Assembly: GCF_042685645.1 (NCBI RefSeq)
Contig: NZ_JBHUNX010000001.1
Location: 2,480,001 to 2,544,000, forward strand
DNA length: 64,000 nucleotides
Direction of reading: 5' to 3'
DNA from: Salininema proteolyticum
GTDB taxonomy: Bacteria; Actinomycetota; Actinomycetes; Mycobacteriales; Micromonosporaceae
Of this stretch, positions 8,137-16,053 are shown one piece after another (the stretch's first letter is position 1; each line of letters opens with the position of its first letter). Under the pieces are notes generated by a model. It did no database searches and was not told the origin of the DNA. It saw only the letters and a list, made by a program, of their open reading frames with translations. A program made the position numbers and the translations under genes.

Positions 8137-8790
8137 ATGAAAATTCTTCTCGCGGAAGACGAGGAAATGCTCGCCGACTCGATCGCCGAATGGCTCCGTG
8201 GCGAGGCCCACGCCGTGGACGTCGTCTTCGACGGCGACACCGCGCTCGACAAGGCCTGCGCCAACGACTACGACGTGATCGTCCTCGACCGCGACCTGCC
8301 CGTCATCCACGGTGACGAGGTGTGCCGGTCGGTGGTGCTCTCCGGCTTCAACGCCCGCATCCTCATGCTCACCGCCGCGGCCGGAATCGACGACCGCGTC
8401 GCCGGCCTAGAGATCGGCGCCGACGACTACCTCGCCAAACCCTTCGCCTTCAAAGAGCTCTCCGCCAGGGTCTTCGCCCTGGGGCGGCGCTCGCGCCCGG
8501 CCGCCCCGCCGACCCTCCGGCGCCGTGGCATCACCCTCGACATGGCCCGCCGCCAGGCCTTCTACCAGGGCCGCTACCTGAACCTCTCCAAGAAGGAATA
8601 CGGCGTCCTCTGCGAGCTGATGCTCGCCGAGGACGCGCCGGTCTCCACCGAGCACCTGCTGGAGAAGGTCTGGGACGAGAACGCCGACCCCTTCACGTCC
8701 GCCGTCCGCATCGCGCTGCACAAACTCCGCCGCAAACTCGACGCCGACCTGATCGAGACCGTCCAGGGCCTCGGGTACCGCATCTCATGA
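8137..8790 (+). CDS. OmpR-family response regulator
   Basis: A 217-aa two-domain regulator. The receiver domain (1-115) has the acidic pair E7/D8, the phosphorylated aspartate D51 in VIVLDRDLP and K101 in DYLAKPF. The winged-helix domain (about 130-217) ends in VRIALHKLRRKLDADLIETVQGLGYRIS, the standard OmpR/PhoB finish. The stop overlaps the kinase start by 4 bases. It is divergent from the lipoprotein-ABC module, and a tandem repeat suited to it lies between them, so control of that module is likely. Confidence 0.92.
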   Translation: MKILLAEDEEMLADSIAEWLRGEAHAVDVVFDGDTALDKACANDYDVIVLDRDLPVIHGDEVCRSVVLSGFNARILMLTAAAGIDDRVAGLEIGADDYLAKPFAFKELSARVFALGRRSRPAAPPTLRRRGITLDMARRQAFYQGRYLNLSKKEYGVLCELMLAEDAPVSTEHLLEKVWDENADPFTSAVRIALHKLRRKLDADLIETVQGLGYRIS

Positions 8791-10043
8791 GGGTTCCACA
8801 GCTCAGCGGATGGAGCCTCCGCACGCGGCTCACCGCCCTCTACAGCGGCCTCTTCGTCCTGGCCGGGGCGGTCCTCATCGTCCTCATCTACATCCTGATC
8901 CGGTCGCAGAGCATCACCGGAGTCGCCGCGCAGGAAGCGGAGAGCGCCCCCTTCTCCGAAACCGCGGCCGAGGTCGTCCCCGGCGAGAACGTGGACTACA
9001 AAACCGTGACCGTCGCCCGGCTGGTCGAGGACAGCTTCATGACCGAGCTGCTGACCCAGGGCGCGCTCGCGCTGCTCGTCACCGGCCTGATCGCCGGCCT
9101 CCTCGGCTGGTGGATCACCGGCCGTCAACTGCGGCCGCTCGCGCAGGTCACCGGCGCCGCCCGCTCCCTGGCCACCGCCGGACGGGCGGACCCCGGCCGG
9201 GCCGAGAAGGTCGGCCTGTCCGGACCGGGCAACGAGGTCAAGGAACTGGCCGACACCTTCGACGCCATGATCGACCGCCTGCGCGACTCCTTCGACGACC
9301 AGAAGCGGTTCATCGCCAACGCCTCACACGAACTGCGCACCCCGGTCGCCGTCTCCCGCGGACTGGCCGAAGTCGCCATGCACCGGCCGACCGCCACCCC
9401 CGAGATGAAGGAGCTGGGCGAGAAGCTCCTCCGAGTCAGCGACCGCCAGGAACGCCTGATAGGCGCCCTGCTCCAACTCGCCCAGTCCGACCGTCCCGTG
9501 GCCGACCCCGAACCGGTCGCGCTGGAGCCGATGCTCGAACACCTCACCGCCGAATACGGGAAAGAGTACCCAAGCGTGCGCTGGAACCTCGACACCGAAC
9601 CGGGACGGGTCGCCGGAGACCCGGTCATGGTCGAACAGCTCCTGCGCAACCTGCTCGACAACGCCGGACGCCACAACTGCCCCGACGGCCTCGTGGAAGT
9701 CTCCCTCACCGCCTCCGACAGGACGGTCCTCACCGTCTCCAACACCGGCTCCTCCTTCACTGACGACGAGGCTTCCGACCTCCTCAAACCCTTCCACCGC
9801 GGCCATCTCGACCGCGTCGCCGGGCCGCGCGGATCCGGGCTGGGGCTCTCGATCGCCGATGCGGTCGTCCGCGGCCACAACGGAACCCTCCGGGTCGAAC
9901 CCCGCTCCGGCGGCGGCCTGACCATTTCGGCGGACCTCCCCTCGTACGACGCCGAAGTCACGCCTCCGGAGGACGACCAGGACCACGTCCACGGAGTTCA
10001 CGACCATCGGGCGGCCCTCGGCACCGTCCGGCCCTTCGATTAA
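8787..10043 (+). CDS. sensor histidine kinase (EnvZ/VanS-like)
   Basis: A 418-aa membrane kinase with two membrane segments (about 21-38 and 88-110) enclosing a short, about 50-residue extracellular loop. A HAMP linker follows, then the H-box with H181 in ANASHELRTP, the N-box LLRNLLDNAGRHN and a G-box GSGLGLSIADAVVRGHNG. The usual G1 (DxGxG) is altered to SNTGSSF. ATG 8787 overlaps the response-regulator stop (ATGA). The small sensor loop resembles intramembrane or cell-envelope stress sensors. It should phosphorylate the adjacent regulator. Confidence 0.9.
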   Translation: MRVPQLSGWSLRTRLTALYSGLFVLAGAVLIVLIYILIRSQSITGVAAQEAESAPFSETAAEVVPGENVDYKTVTVARLVEDSFMTELLTQGALALLVTGLIAGLLGWWITGRQLRPLAQVTGAARSLATAGRADPGRAEKVGLSGPGNEVKELADTFDAMIDRLRDSFDDQKRFIANASHELRTPVAVSRGLAEVAMHRPTATPEMKELGEKLLRVSDRQERLIGALLQLAQSDRPVADPEPVALEPMLEHLTAEYGKEYPSVRWNLDTEPGRVAGDPVMVEQLLRNLLDNAGRHNCPDGLVEVSLTASDRTVLTVSNTGSSFTDDEASDLLKPFHRGHLDRVAGPRGSGLGLSIADAVVRGHNGTLRVEPRSGGGLTISADLPSYDAEVTPPEDDQDHVHGVHDHRAALGTVRPFD

Positions 10044-10080
10044 GCTGAGCGGGCCGACCAGTTACCGACAAAAGCCGTAA

Positions 10081-10827
10081 GTGAGACCCATGGAAGCCGT
10101 TTCAGACTTCATCGACACACTGACCTCGACGCTCACCCCGCCCACCCACTGGGTCCTCTACGCGTGCCTCGTCGCGGCGGCGGCCGTCGTCCTCTACCAG
10201 CCTGTATGGCGCTGGGTCCGCAACCTGGTCACCATCGCCCACGAAGGCGGGCACGCCCTCACCGCGGTCCTCACACGCCGACGGCTCACGGGCATACGGC
10301 TGCACTCCGACACCTCGGGACTGACCTTCACCAAAGGACGTCCGACCGGGCCGGGCGCCGTCCTGACCGCCTTCTTCGGCTACCCCGCCCCGGCGCTGCT
10401 CGGCTTCGGCGCCGCCGCGCTCATCGGCGGCGGCCACATCGTCGCCTTCCTCTGGATCGCCGTCCTCATCACCGCCGTCATGCTCGTCTTCATCCGCAAC
10501 TGGTTCGGCGCGCTCGCCCTGGTGGTCGTCGGCGGCGGCGCCTTCGCCGCCACCTGGTACGGGTCCGCTGAAGTCCAGATCGGCGCCGCCTACATCGCCG
10601 TGTTCATCCTCCTCCTCGGTTCCGTCAAGGCCGTCTTCGAGCTGGCCGGGCAGCGCCGGGCCGCGCGGCGGACGGGCAATGTCGCCTCGGACGCCGACCA
10701 GCTGGCCAACCTGACCCGCCTGCCCGCGGGTTTCTGGATGTTCCTCTTCGTCCTGATCAACGGCGCCTGCACCGTCTACGGGCTCTGGCTTCTCCTGCCC
10801 GAACAGGAGTTCTGGCCCACGCTCTGA
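10081..10827 (+). CDS. M50B-like membrane metalloprotease-family protein
   Basis: A 248-aa multi-span protein with HEGGHALTAVL at about residues 56-66, a variant of the HExxH zinc motif of M50B-like site-2-protease relatives. At least five further hydrophobic segments follow. The zinc-binding HEGGH is present, but whether the protein cleaves membrane substrates is unknown; many M50B-like proteins are uncharacterised. Either the GTG at 10081 or the ATG at 10090 may start translation. It lies 37 bases after the histidine kinase on the same strand, so it may be co-transcribed with the two-component system. Confidence 0.75.
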   Translation: MRPMEAVSDFIDTLTSTLTPPTHWVLYACLVAAAAVVLYQPVWRWVRNLVTIAHEGGHALTAVLTRRRLTGIRLHSDTSGLTFTKGRPTGPGAVLTAFFGYPAPALLGFGAAALIGGGHIVAFLWIAVLITAVMLVFIRNWFGALALVVVGGGAFAATWYGSAEVQIGAAYIAVFILLLGSVKAVFELAGQRRAARRTGNVASDADQLANLTRLPAGFWMFLFVLINGACTVYGLWLLLPEQEFWPTL

Positions 10828-10942
10828 CGGTCGTGCCGCGGGTCGTCCGCGGCCGGTAACCGTTCACCACGCCTCCCGAGGCCGGTTCTCACCCGACGCC
10901 TCCACGACGTCCGACGGCCCCGACCGCTGCTCTCACGACCGG

Positions 10943-11380
10943 TCAACCCGCCCCTCCGCCATCCTCGCCACGCAAACCCGTCTGCTCGAGAAGGCGCATG
11001 TCGTCCCTGGCGCCCCAATGCCTGAGAATCCGGCCGTCGTCAGCGAACTCCCAGATATAGATGTGCCGCACGGAGAATCCCGCCCCGGTCGGCTCATGCC
11101 CGAGCATCGGGCCACTCTGGCGACCGCTCATGGTCACCCTCTGGACCACCTTCGCGCCCTCGGCTATCTCGTCCTCGACCGCGAACCGGAGGTCTCCGAA
11201 GGAACGGTGCAGGGACTCCACCACCCGCCTCACGGCCTCGGGCCCCCTCGGAAGATCGGGATGGCCCGGCTCGTCGTCGTAGAAATCGGGATGGACCAGG
11301 TCGTCCACGCGCTTCAGGTCTCCCCGCTCGTACAGCTCTTCCAGCGCTCGACGCGCCGCGAGCCTGTGGTCTTCCACCAT
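10943..11380 (-). CDS. SnoaL-like / ester cyclase family protein
   Basis: A 145-aa single-domain protein of the SnoaL/NTF2-like fold: an N-terminal helix (ARRALEELYERGDLKRVDDLVHPDF), then RFAVEDEIAEGAKVVQRVTMSG and IYIWEFADDGRILRHWGARDD, the typical order of this family. Members range from polyketide cyclases to stress proteins of unknown substrate, so the fold is confident but the reaction is not. It lies 77 bases downstream of the MFS exporter on the same strand, which suggests a shared transcript. Confidence 0.75.
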   Translation of the reverse strand: MVEDHRLAARRALEELYERGDLKRVDDLVHPDFYDDEPGHPDLPRGPEAVRRVVESLHRSFGDLRFAVEDEIAEGAKVVQRVTMSGRQSGPMLGHEPTGAGFSVRHIYIWEFADDGRILRHWGARDDMRLLEQTGLRGEDGGGAG

Positions 11381-11457
11381 GACGGCCTCCTCCCCCGCAT
11401 TCTGTCAGAACTCCGCCGGGCCATGGTCCATTCGGACCTCCGCCGCAGGCGCTCCGG

Positions 11458-12639
11458 TCAGGAGGTTCCCTGCCGGCTCTCCCGCCGTTCGGCTTCGGTC
11501 AGCACGGATCGACGAAACACGACGACCACCGCCAGCGATGCCGCCACCAGCACCGCGCTCGCCCAGACCGGGCCGAGGGCACCGCGGCTCAAGGTGAGGC
11601 CCGCCAGAACCGGTCCTGCGGCCGCGCCGACGTTCAGGGCCGCGGTCGCGTACGAACCCGCCATCGTCAGCGCGCCCGCGCCCTCGTAGAGCACTCGGGC
11701 TATCAACGTGCTGCCCAGCGCGAAGGACATCGCTCCCATGGCGAAGGCGAGGACCGGCAGCGCGACCGGGTTGTCGGCCGACACCGCGAACGCGATCCAG
11801 CCCGCGCACAGGAATGGGCCGACTATCGCGATGACCGCCTGGGGCCGTTCATCGGAGTAGCGCCCCGCCACGGTGACCCCCGTGAAGGAGCCGATCCCGA
11901 AGAGCACGAGAATCACCGGCACCCAGTTCGCGCCCAGTTCGGCCACATCGGTGACGATCGGTGCGATGTAGGTGAAGGTGCCGAAGGTCGCCGCGTTCAC
12001 CATGGCGCCGAGGCACATGGCCAGAATCAGACGCGGACGGCGCAGCTCCCTGAACTCGGTCAGCAGGTTCGGCGTCGGCTCCGCTTCGCCCCCGTGCCTG
12101 GCCGGGACTCCGCGGAGGATCGCGATGATCGCCGGCACGCAAATGAGCGCAACGGCCCAGAACGTCGCGCGCCAGCCCAGGGCCGCACCCAGCAGGGCTC
12201 CGCCGGGAACGCCGGCCACCGTGGCTATGGTCGTTCCCGCCAGCAGCACCGCCAGGGCCCTGCCCTTCTTGTCGGCGGCGACCATGCCCGACGCCGCCGT
12301 CAACGCTATGGCCAGGAAACCGGCGTTGGCCAATGCCGCGACGATGCGCGTGGCCAAGAGGACGATGAAACTGCCGGTGATAGCACCGACAACGTGGCTT
12401 GCTAGGAAGAGGACGAGGAACCCGACCAGGCCGGCCCTCTGCGGCCAGGTTCGGGAGAGCGCCGCCATCGCGGGGGCGCCGACTACCATGCCCACGGCGA
12501 ACGCCGAGGTCAGCAGGCCTGCCGTCCCCATGGAGACGTCCAGGTCTGCGGCGATGTCCGGCAGTATTCCGGCGAGCATGAACTCGGAGGTGCCCATGGC
12601 GAAGACCGCCAGGGCGAGAAAGTACACGGGAATTGGCAT
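11458..12639 (-). CDS. Cmx-like (chloramphenicol-type) MFS efflux pump
   Basis: A 393-aa, 12-segment exporter closely resembling actinobacterial Cmx/CmlR pumps. Shared features are the start around LALAVFAMGTSEFMLAGILP, the run GTAGLLTSAFAVGMVVGAP, the segment RIVAALANAGFLAIAL and the motif C-like stretch AGTTIATVAGVPGGALLG. Such pumps are driven by proton exchange and expel chloramphenicol and similar compounds; resistance here is inferred from similarity. The ATG at 12639 is preceded by GTGGAG. A TTGACA hexamer (minus strand, 12671-12676) lies upstream, but no good -10 was found at the right spacing. Confidence 0.85.
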   Translation of the reverse strand: MPIPVYFLALAVFAMGTSEFMLAGILPDIAADLDVSMGTAGLLTSAFAVGMVVGAPAMAALSRTWPQRAGLVGFLVLFLASHVVGAITGSFIVLLATRIVAALANAGFLAIALTAASGMVAADKKGRALAVLLAGTTIATVAGVPGGALLGAALGWRATFWAVALICVPAIIAILRGVPARHGGEAEPTPNLLTEFRELRRPRLILAMCLGAMVNAATFGTFTYIAPIVTDVAELGANWVPVILVLFGIGSFTGVTVAGRYSDERPQAVIAIVGPFLCAGWIAFAVSADNPVALPVLAFAMGAMSFALGSTLIARVLYEGAGALTMAGSYATAALNVGAAAGPVLAGLTLSRGALGPVWASAVLVAASLAVVVVFRRSVLTEAERRESRQGTS

Positions 12640-12907
12640 TTTAGGACTCCACGTCAGTGAGAGAACGAGCTGTCAACGTCTCGTCACCGCCGTCGGCATC
12701 CCCTCGAGAGAGACCGCATGCCGCCGTAGGCGGGGGCCTTCAGGAATTCACTGGGACAAGGGGGCTGACGGGGCGACCGAAAGCCCCACCTTGTCCGATT
12801 CTGGATTCACCATGCCGACACCTTACCCATGGCACTTCTACGGGCGCACTCGATTTTTCGCCGGTCTCCGCTACCCTGCTGACGACCTCCTCCGATGTCC
12901 GGAGTCC

Positions 12908-13228
12908 TCAATCGTCGGGCCCTGGAACCGCTTCCGTCAGATCGAGGTAGCCTATCACCGCCAGCATCGGGCGCGATCCCTCGCGGAGGCGGGCCTTCAC
13001 CTCTTTGATGTGGTTCTCCACCGTTGCCTGTGCGATCTCAAGGCCGCGAGCGATCTGGGCGTTACTCTCCCCGGCCGCGATAAGGTGGAGGACTTCCCTC
13101 TGTCTTGCCGTGAGGGCTTCGATTCTCAGCGCGGCATCGCGGACTCGCCGGAGGGTGCGGTCCTTCGAGAACCCGGTCTCCGCCTCTGGATCCTCGCCGC
13201 CCCGCTCCATATTAATGAAACTTAACAT
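12908..13228 (-). CDS. LuxR-type HTH protein without receiver domain
   Basis: A 106-aa protein whose residues 38-95 are a GerE/LuxR helix-turn-helix: LTARQREVLHLIAAGESNAQIARGLEIAQATVENHIKEV. No receiver, PAS or ATPase domain precedes it; the first 35 residues are polar. The C-terminal tail is short. It may be a stand-alone DNA-binding regulator or the surviving end of a larger regulator. It is transcribed toward the efflux pump, about 270 bases away, so pump control is possible. Confidence 0.7.
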   Translation of the reverse strand: MLSFINMERGGEDPEAETGFSKDRTLRRVRDAALRIEALTARQREVLHLIAAGESNAQIARGLEIAQATVENHIKEVKARLREGSRPMLAVIGYLDLTEAVPGPDD

Positions 13229-13369
13229 AAACTCTCGGTCCCGCCGCCGGTCGTCTCATCATCCAGGAGCGCACCCGGATACGCCCTTCCGAGCACGGCG
13301 ATACGCACCGACAGCACCGAGGCGGGGGCCGGCCGCAATCAAGCGACGACCGGCCTCATCCGCTCGGCG

Positions 13370-14032
13370 TCACATGCCCCTGAAGCTGAATCGCACTCCC
13401 ACGAACTCCCCGCGTCCGCCGGTCGACGGGCAGAACGCGTGGAGCATCGCGCGGTTGTCGATTACCAGGAAGTCGCCCGGGTTCCAGTTGTGCACCAGAA
13501 CCCGCTCCTCGCGAACCGCCGAGCCGACCACCTCATGGAACCGCGTCTCGTCCATATCGTCGGGGAGAGGACCGTCCACGACGTCCCCGTCGAGCGGTGA
13601 TCGATAGCGGAGCACCGTGCCGTGCCTCTGGTCGAAGGACATGAGCGAGTGCTTACTGCGGGGCGAGCGCGTCGGCCCGGCCGCGACGGTGAGCCTCGTT
13701 CCGCGCAGCGCCCCGTGGCGGGAGATGAGCGAGCGTCCGGCCAAGCGGCCGTCGTACAGCGCGAGCGCGCCTCCACCGCGAGGCGGAGCCAGGCAGCCCA
13801 GTCCGACGTAGACCGGCGTCTCGGGCCGTTCCAGCTGGTCGATGCGCAACAGGTCGGACGAGGCGAGCCAGCCGGTGCCGTCCACCTCCGCCCGGGCCAT
13901 GCGCAATCGGTCGCCCAGGGTCTTCGCCGTCTGGGACATCGCCCGTTCGGTCGGTCGGGTCCGGATGATGCCGAACCCCTTCTTATCGAGGTCATGGACG
14001 AACTCGCCGGTCATCATGGGGCCGCGTGGCAT
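13370..14032 (-). CDS. TauD/TfdA-like dioxygenase-family protein, probable ligand loss
   Basis: A 220-aa protein related to the TauD/TfdA family of Fe(II)/2-oxoglutarate oxygenases. The segment PVYVGLGCLAPPRGGGALALYD and the C-terminal NWNPGDFLVIDNRAMLHAF are family hallmarks; H198 fits the distal iron ligand and R214 the 2-oxoglutarate clamp. The proximal HxD motif should fall at residues 58-60, where the sequence reads SSD, so one histidine ligand is absent. It is also shorter than usual (270-300 aa). ATG 14032 was chosen for its AAAGGGAAC ribosome-binding site. It may be inactive or have another role. Confidence 0.65.
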   Translation of the reverse strand: MPRGPMMTGEFVHDLDKKGFGIIRTRPTERAMSQTAKTLGDRLRMARAEVDGTGWLASSDLLRIDQLERPETPVYVGLGCLAPPRGGGALALYDGRLAGRSLISRHGALRGTRLTVAAGPTRSPRSKHSLMSFDQRHGTVLRYRSPLDGDVVDGPLPDDMDETRFHEVVGSAVREERVLVHNWNPGDFLVIDNRAMLHAFCPSTGGRGEFVGVRFSFRGM

Positions 14033-14310
14033 GGCGTTCCCTTTCTGTCGTGCTCCGCCGGGATGCGGTCGTGCGGTCGCCGTCGCGGGCCGCACAGAAG
14101 AGTTCGCGGGTGGGGAACCATACGTACCTCTCCTTGTCTATGGATGGGAGACAGGATGTCCGGCTCGACACAGCCGGACGATGGCAAGCCATCCCTGTGT
14201 AGACGACGCCCGGTCGCACTTTTCATCGCGGCGTCCGATATTTTTTCGAGCGAGGGCCGCCACCTCGGAATATGTGGCTCAGGCTACGGCCGTAGGCCCC
14301 TCACTCCCGC

Positions 14311-14432
14311 GCGTGACACTGCGGTACCATCTATGGTGGCTCCACCGAGAGCCCGCGAAGCTGCTCGTCAGTGACGCCCCGGTATTCCAATTGGCAGAGA
14401 AGACGGCCTCAAAATCCGTACAGTGTGGGTTC
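14311..14432 (+). repeat. left arm of 122-bp inverted repeat
   Basis: Matches the reverse complement of 14605-14726 over 122 bases without a gap (102 identical). It holds 65 bases of upstream sequence plus the 5' part of the tRNA-like gene, up to the start of the T-loop. Confidence 0.9.
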
Positions 14433-14452
14433 GAGTCCCACCCGGGGCACCA
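14376..14452 (+). tRNA. tRNA-Leu-like gene (anticodon CAA) with short variable loop
   Basis: Folds as a cloverleaf: acceptor GCCCCGG/CCGGGGC (7 pairs), U8, a 3-pair D stem TTC/GAA with a loop holding GG, an anticodon stem of four pairs plus a C-U mismatch closing the loop CTCAAAA (anticodon CAA at 14410-14412), a 5-base variable loop ACAGT, a perfect 5-pair T stem GTGGG/CCCAC with TTCGAGT, and an encoded ACCA end. A73 fits leucine. Bacterial leucine tRNAs normally have a long variable arm, which is missing here, so it may be a derived tRNA or a pseudogene. Its 5' two-thirds are duplicated in inverted orientation at 14605-14726. Confidence 0.6.
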
Positions 14453-14604
14453 GATCATTCCGATCGAACTCGATCAACCTCCAAGCTGCTTTTGGCCGCG
14501 GACAACTGCACTGTCAGAACTTGACGAAGATCGGTATTACTGCAGTAAGTTCCATGTTCTTGCAGGCAGGCCCATTGAACATACGTTCGATTCTTTTGGC
14601 GACA

Positions 14605-14726
14605 GAACCCACACTGTACGGATTTTGAGTCAGTCTTTTCTGCCAACTGGGATACAGAGGTGTCCCTGACGAGCAGCTTCGCGGCTCCTCGAAGGAACCA
14701 AAATAGAAGGCACCGCAGCGTCACGC
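14605..14726 (-). repeat. right arm of 122-bp inverted repeat (decayed tRNA copy)
   Basis: Reverse-complement copy of 14311-14432. It contains a degraded tRNA body (acceptor 5' strand ACCTCTG against GCCCCGG) that keeps the loop CTCAAAA and stops in the T-loop. The 3' acceptor strand and CCA are absent, so it cannot make a tRNA. Confidence 0.85.
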
Positions 14727-14983
14727 ACCGGAGCGAGGGGTCTGGATCCTGAATTTCATGTGGCGTGCGATATGGTTTCGGCTGCTGTCGGCGCCTGTTC
14801 AGGCCGCTGCCCTTTTACAAGTCGGCCATGGTGTCCATGGGCGGCGACCGCACCCTCTGAGTGCGTCCGGGAGTGCTCTGCCGCTGCGCCGGGTTCGCGT
14901 TCATGGCCGGACCCACCTGTCCCAGTGGTAGTGCAGTCGTCTACATGCCCATAGCGCCCGATCTCCAACAATCACGCAAGCAG
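14727..14983. other. intergenic, no gene recognised
   Basis: About 260 bases between the inverted repeat and the candidate SigB-type promoter. A stretch near 14915-14950 recalls a D-arm and anticodon arm but does not close into a cloverleaf. No coding frame is convincing. Confidence 0.4.
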
Positions 14984-15008
14984 GTGTGAGGAAAGCTTCT
15001 TTGGGTAC
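14984..15008 (+). promoter_or_regulatory. candidate SigB-type promoter upstream of sigma gene
   Basis: GTGT-N15-GGGTAC, one base off the actinobacterial SigB/SigF consensus GTTT-N14/16-GGGTAT. It points toward the sigma-factor gene, about 250 bases before its start, so the transcript would have a long leader. It would allow autoregulation. Confidence 0.4.
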
Positions 15009-15267
15009 CCGGAGGACTTACCATCGAGTTAGGAGATTTCGCGCTGCACCGGACCGTAGCGACGAAGTGTCTTCGACACCTGGAAGTGTCCCCACATCAC
15101 GCCCACCGGGGGCGGCCCGACACCGAGTGAACAACCGAATGGGAAATCTGAGTCCCTGAGCGGCCGGGCCGGCTCCCCTTTCCCCGGAACGGCCTTCTAC
15201 CTCACGAGCCGACTGCGGCATGGCGTTTCGGGGGATTCGGAGCTCCGTGAACACAGGAGGTGGACAA

Positions 15268-16053
15268 ATGAGAAATTGCGAACGACGTTCTGAGGACTAC
15301 GGCCACCTGAAGCCTCTGCTCGCCGAGATGAGCGTTCGAGAAGAGGGCGATTCCGGCCGTGTGGTCTTGCGGGAGCAGGCCATCATCGGTTATCTCCCAC
15401 TCGCAGAGCACATCGCCCGCCGGTTCACTGGAAAAGGCATCGCCAAGGAGGACCTTCTCCAAGTAGCCTCGGTCGGCCTGATTCACGCGGTCGACCGGTT
15501 CGACCCTGACAAGTGCTCTGACTTCCTCGCATTCGCCGTGCCCACCATCATGGGAGAAGTGCGCCGGTTCTTCCGCGACACGAGTTGGCCCATGCGCATG
15601 CCGCGGCGCCTCCAGGAACTGCGCCTCGCCCTCAACCAGGCCAACGGCGAACTGGCGCAGGTTCTAGGACGGCCGCCCACGTCGGTTGAGCTGGCGGAGC
15701 ACCTCGGCATTCCGGAGAATGACGTGGAGGACGGCGCCAAGGCATGCCATGCGTTCCGAGCGGTCTCCCTCGACGGGGCGCCTTCCGGGCAAGAGGTACC
15801 GACTGCGCTCTGCGAGATCATGGGTGAAGAGGACGTGGCCTTCGAACTCATAGAGGACTGTGAGTCCTTGGTGCCGTTGATCCACGATCTGCCCTCGCGC
15901 GAGCGCCGAATCCTCGCGCTCCGATATTTCAGGGATATTACCCAATCCGAGATAGCCAACTGTGTGGGGGTCTCACAGATGCACGTCTCCCGCCTCCTCA
16001 AGAGGACTTTGGTCGACCTCAAAGAGAACCTTCTGACCACGGCGTCGCTCTGA
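15268..16053 (+). CDS. RNA polymerase sigma factor, SigB/SigF/SigG family
   Basis: A 261-aa group 3 sigma factor. Region 2 reads IIGYLPLAEHIARRFTGKGIAKEDLLQVASVGLIHAVDRFDPDK. Region 3 follows from about 120 to 165, and region 4 ends with LRYFRDITQSEIANCVGVSQMHVSRLLKR, the helix-turn-helix that reads GTTT-type -35 boxes. These factors drive general or osmotic stress responses and are usually held by anti-sigma factors, but no anti-sigma or anti-anti-sigma gene is adjacent. ATG 15268 is fixed by an AGGAGGT site 5 bases upstream; the frame back to 15220 lacks support. Confidence 0.93.
   Translation: MRNCERRSEDYGHLKPLLAEMSVREEGDSGRVVLREQAIIGYLPLAEHIARRFTGKGIAKEDLLQVASVGLIHAVDRFDPDKCSDFLAFAVPTIMGEVRRFFRDTSWPMRMPRRLQELRLALNQANGELAQVLGRPPTSVELAEHLGIPENDVEDGAKACHAFRAVSLDGAPSGQEVPTALCEIMGEEDVAFELIEDCESLVPLIHDLPSRERRILALRYFRDITQSEIANCVGVSQMHVSRLLKRTLVDLKENLLTTASL

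Noticed and set aside
12671..12676. TTGACA as the -35 of the Cmx-like gene
   Set aside because: No acceptable -10 at 16-18 bases, so it was not called as a promoter.
14900..14960. Second tRNA-like segment near CAGTGGTAGTGCAGTCGTCTACATG
   Set aside because: It looks like a D-arm and anticodon arm but no acceptor or T-arm pairing can be formed around it.
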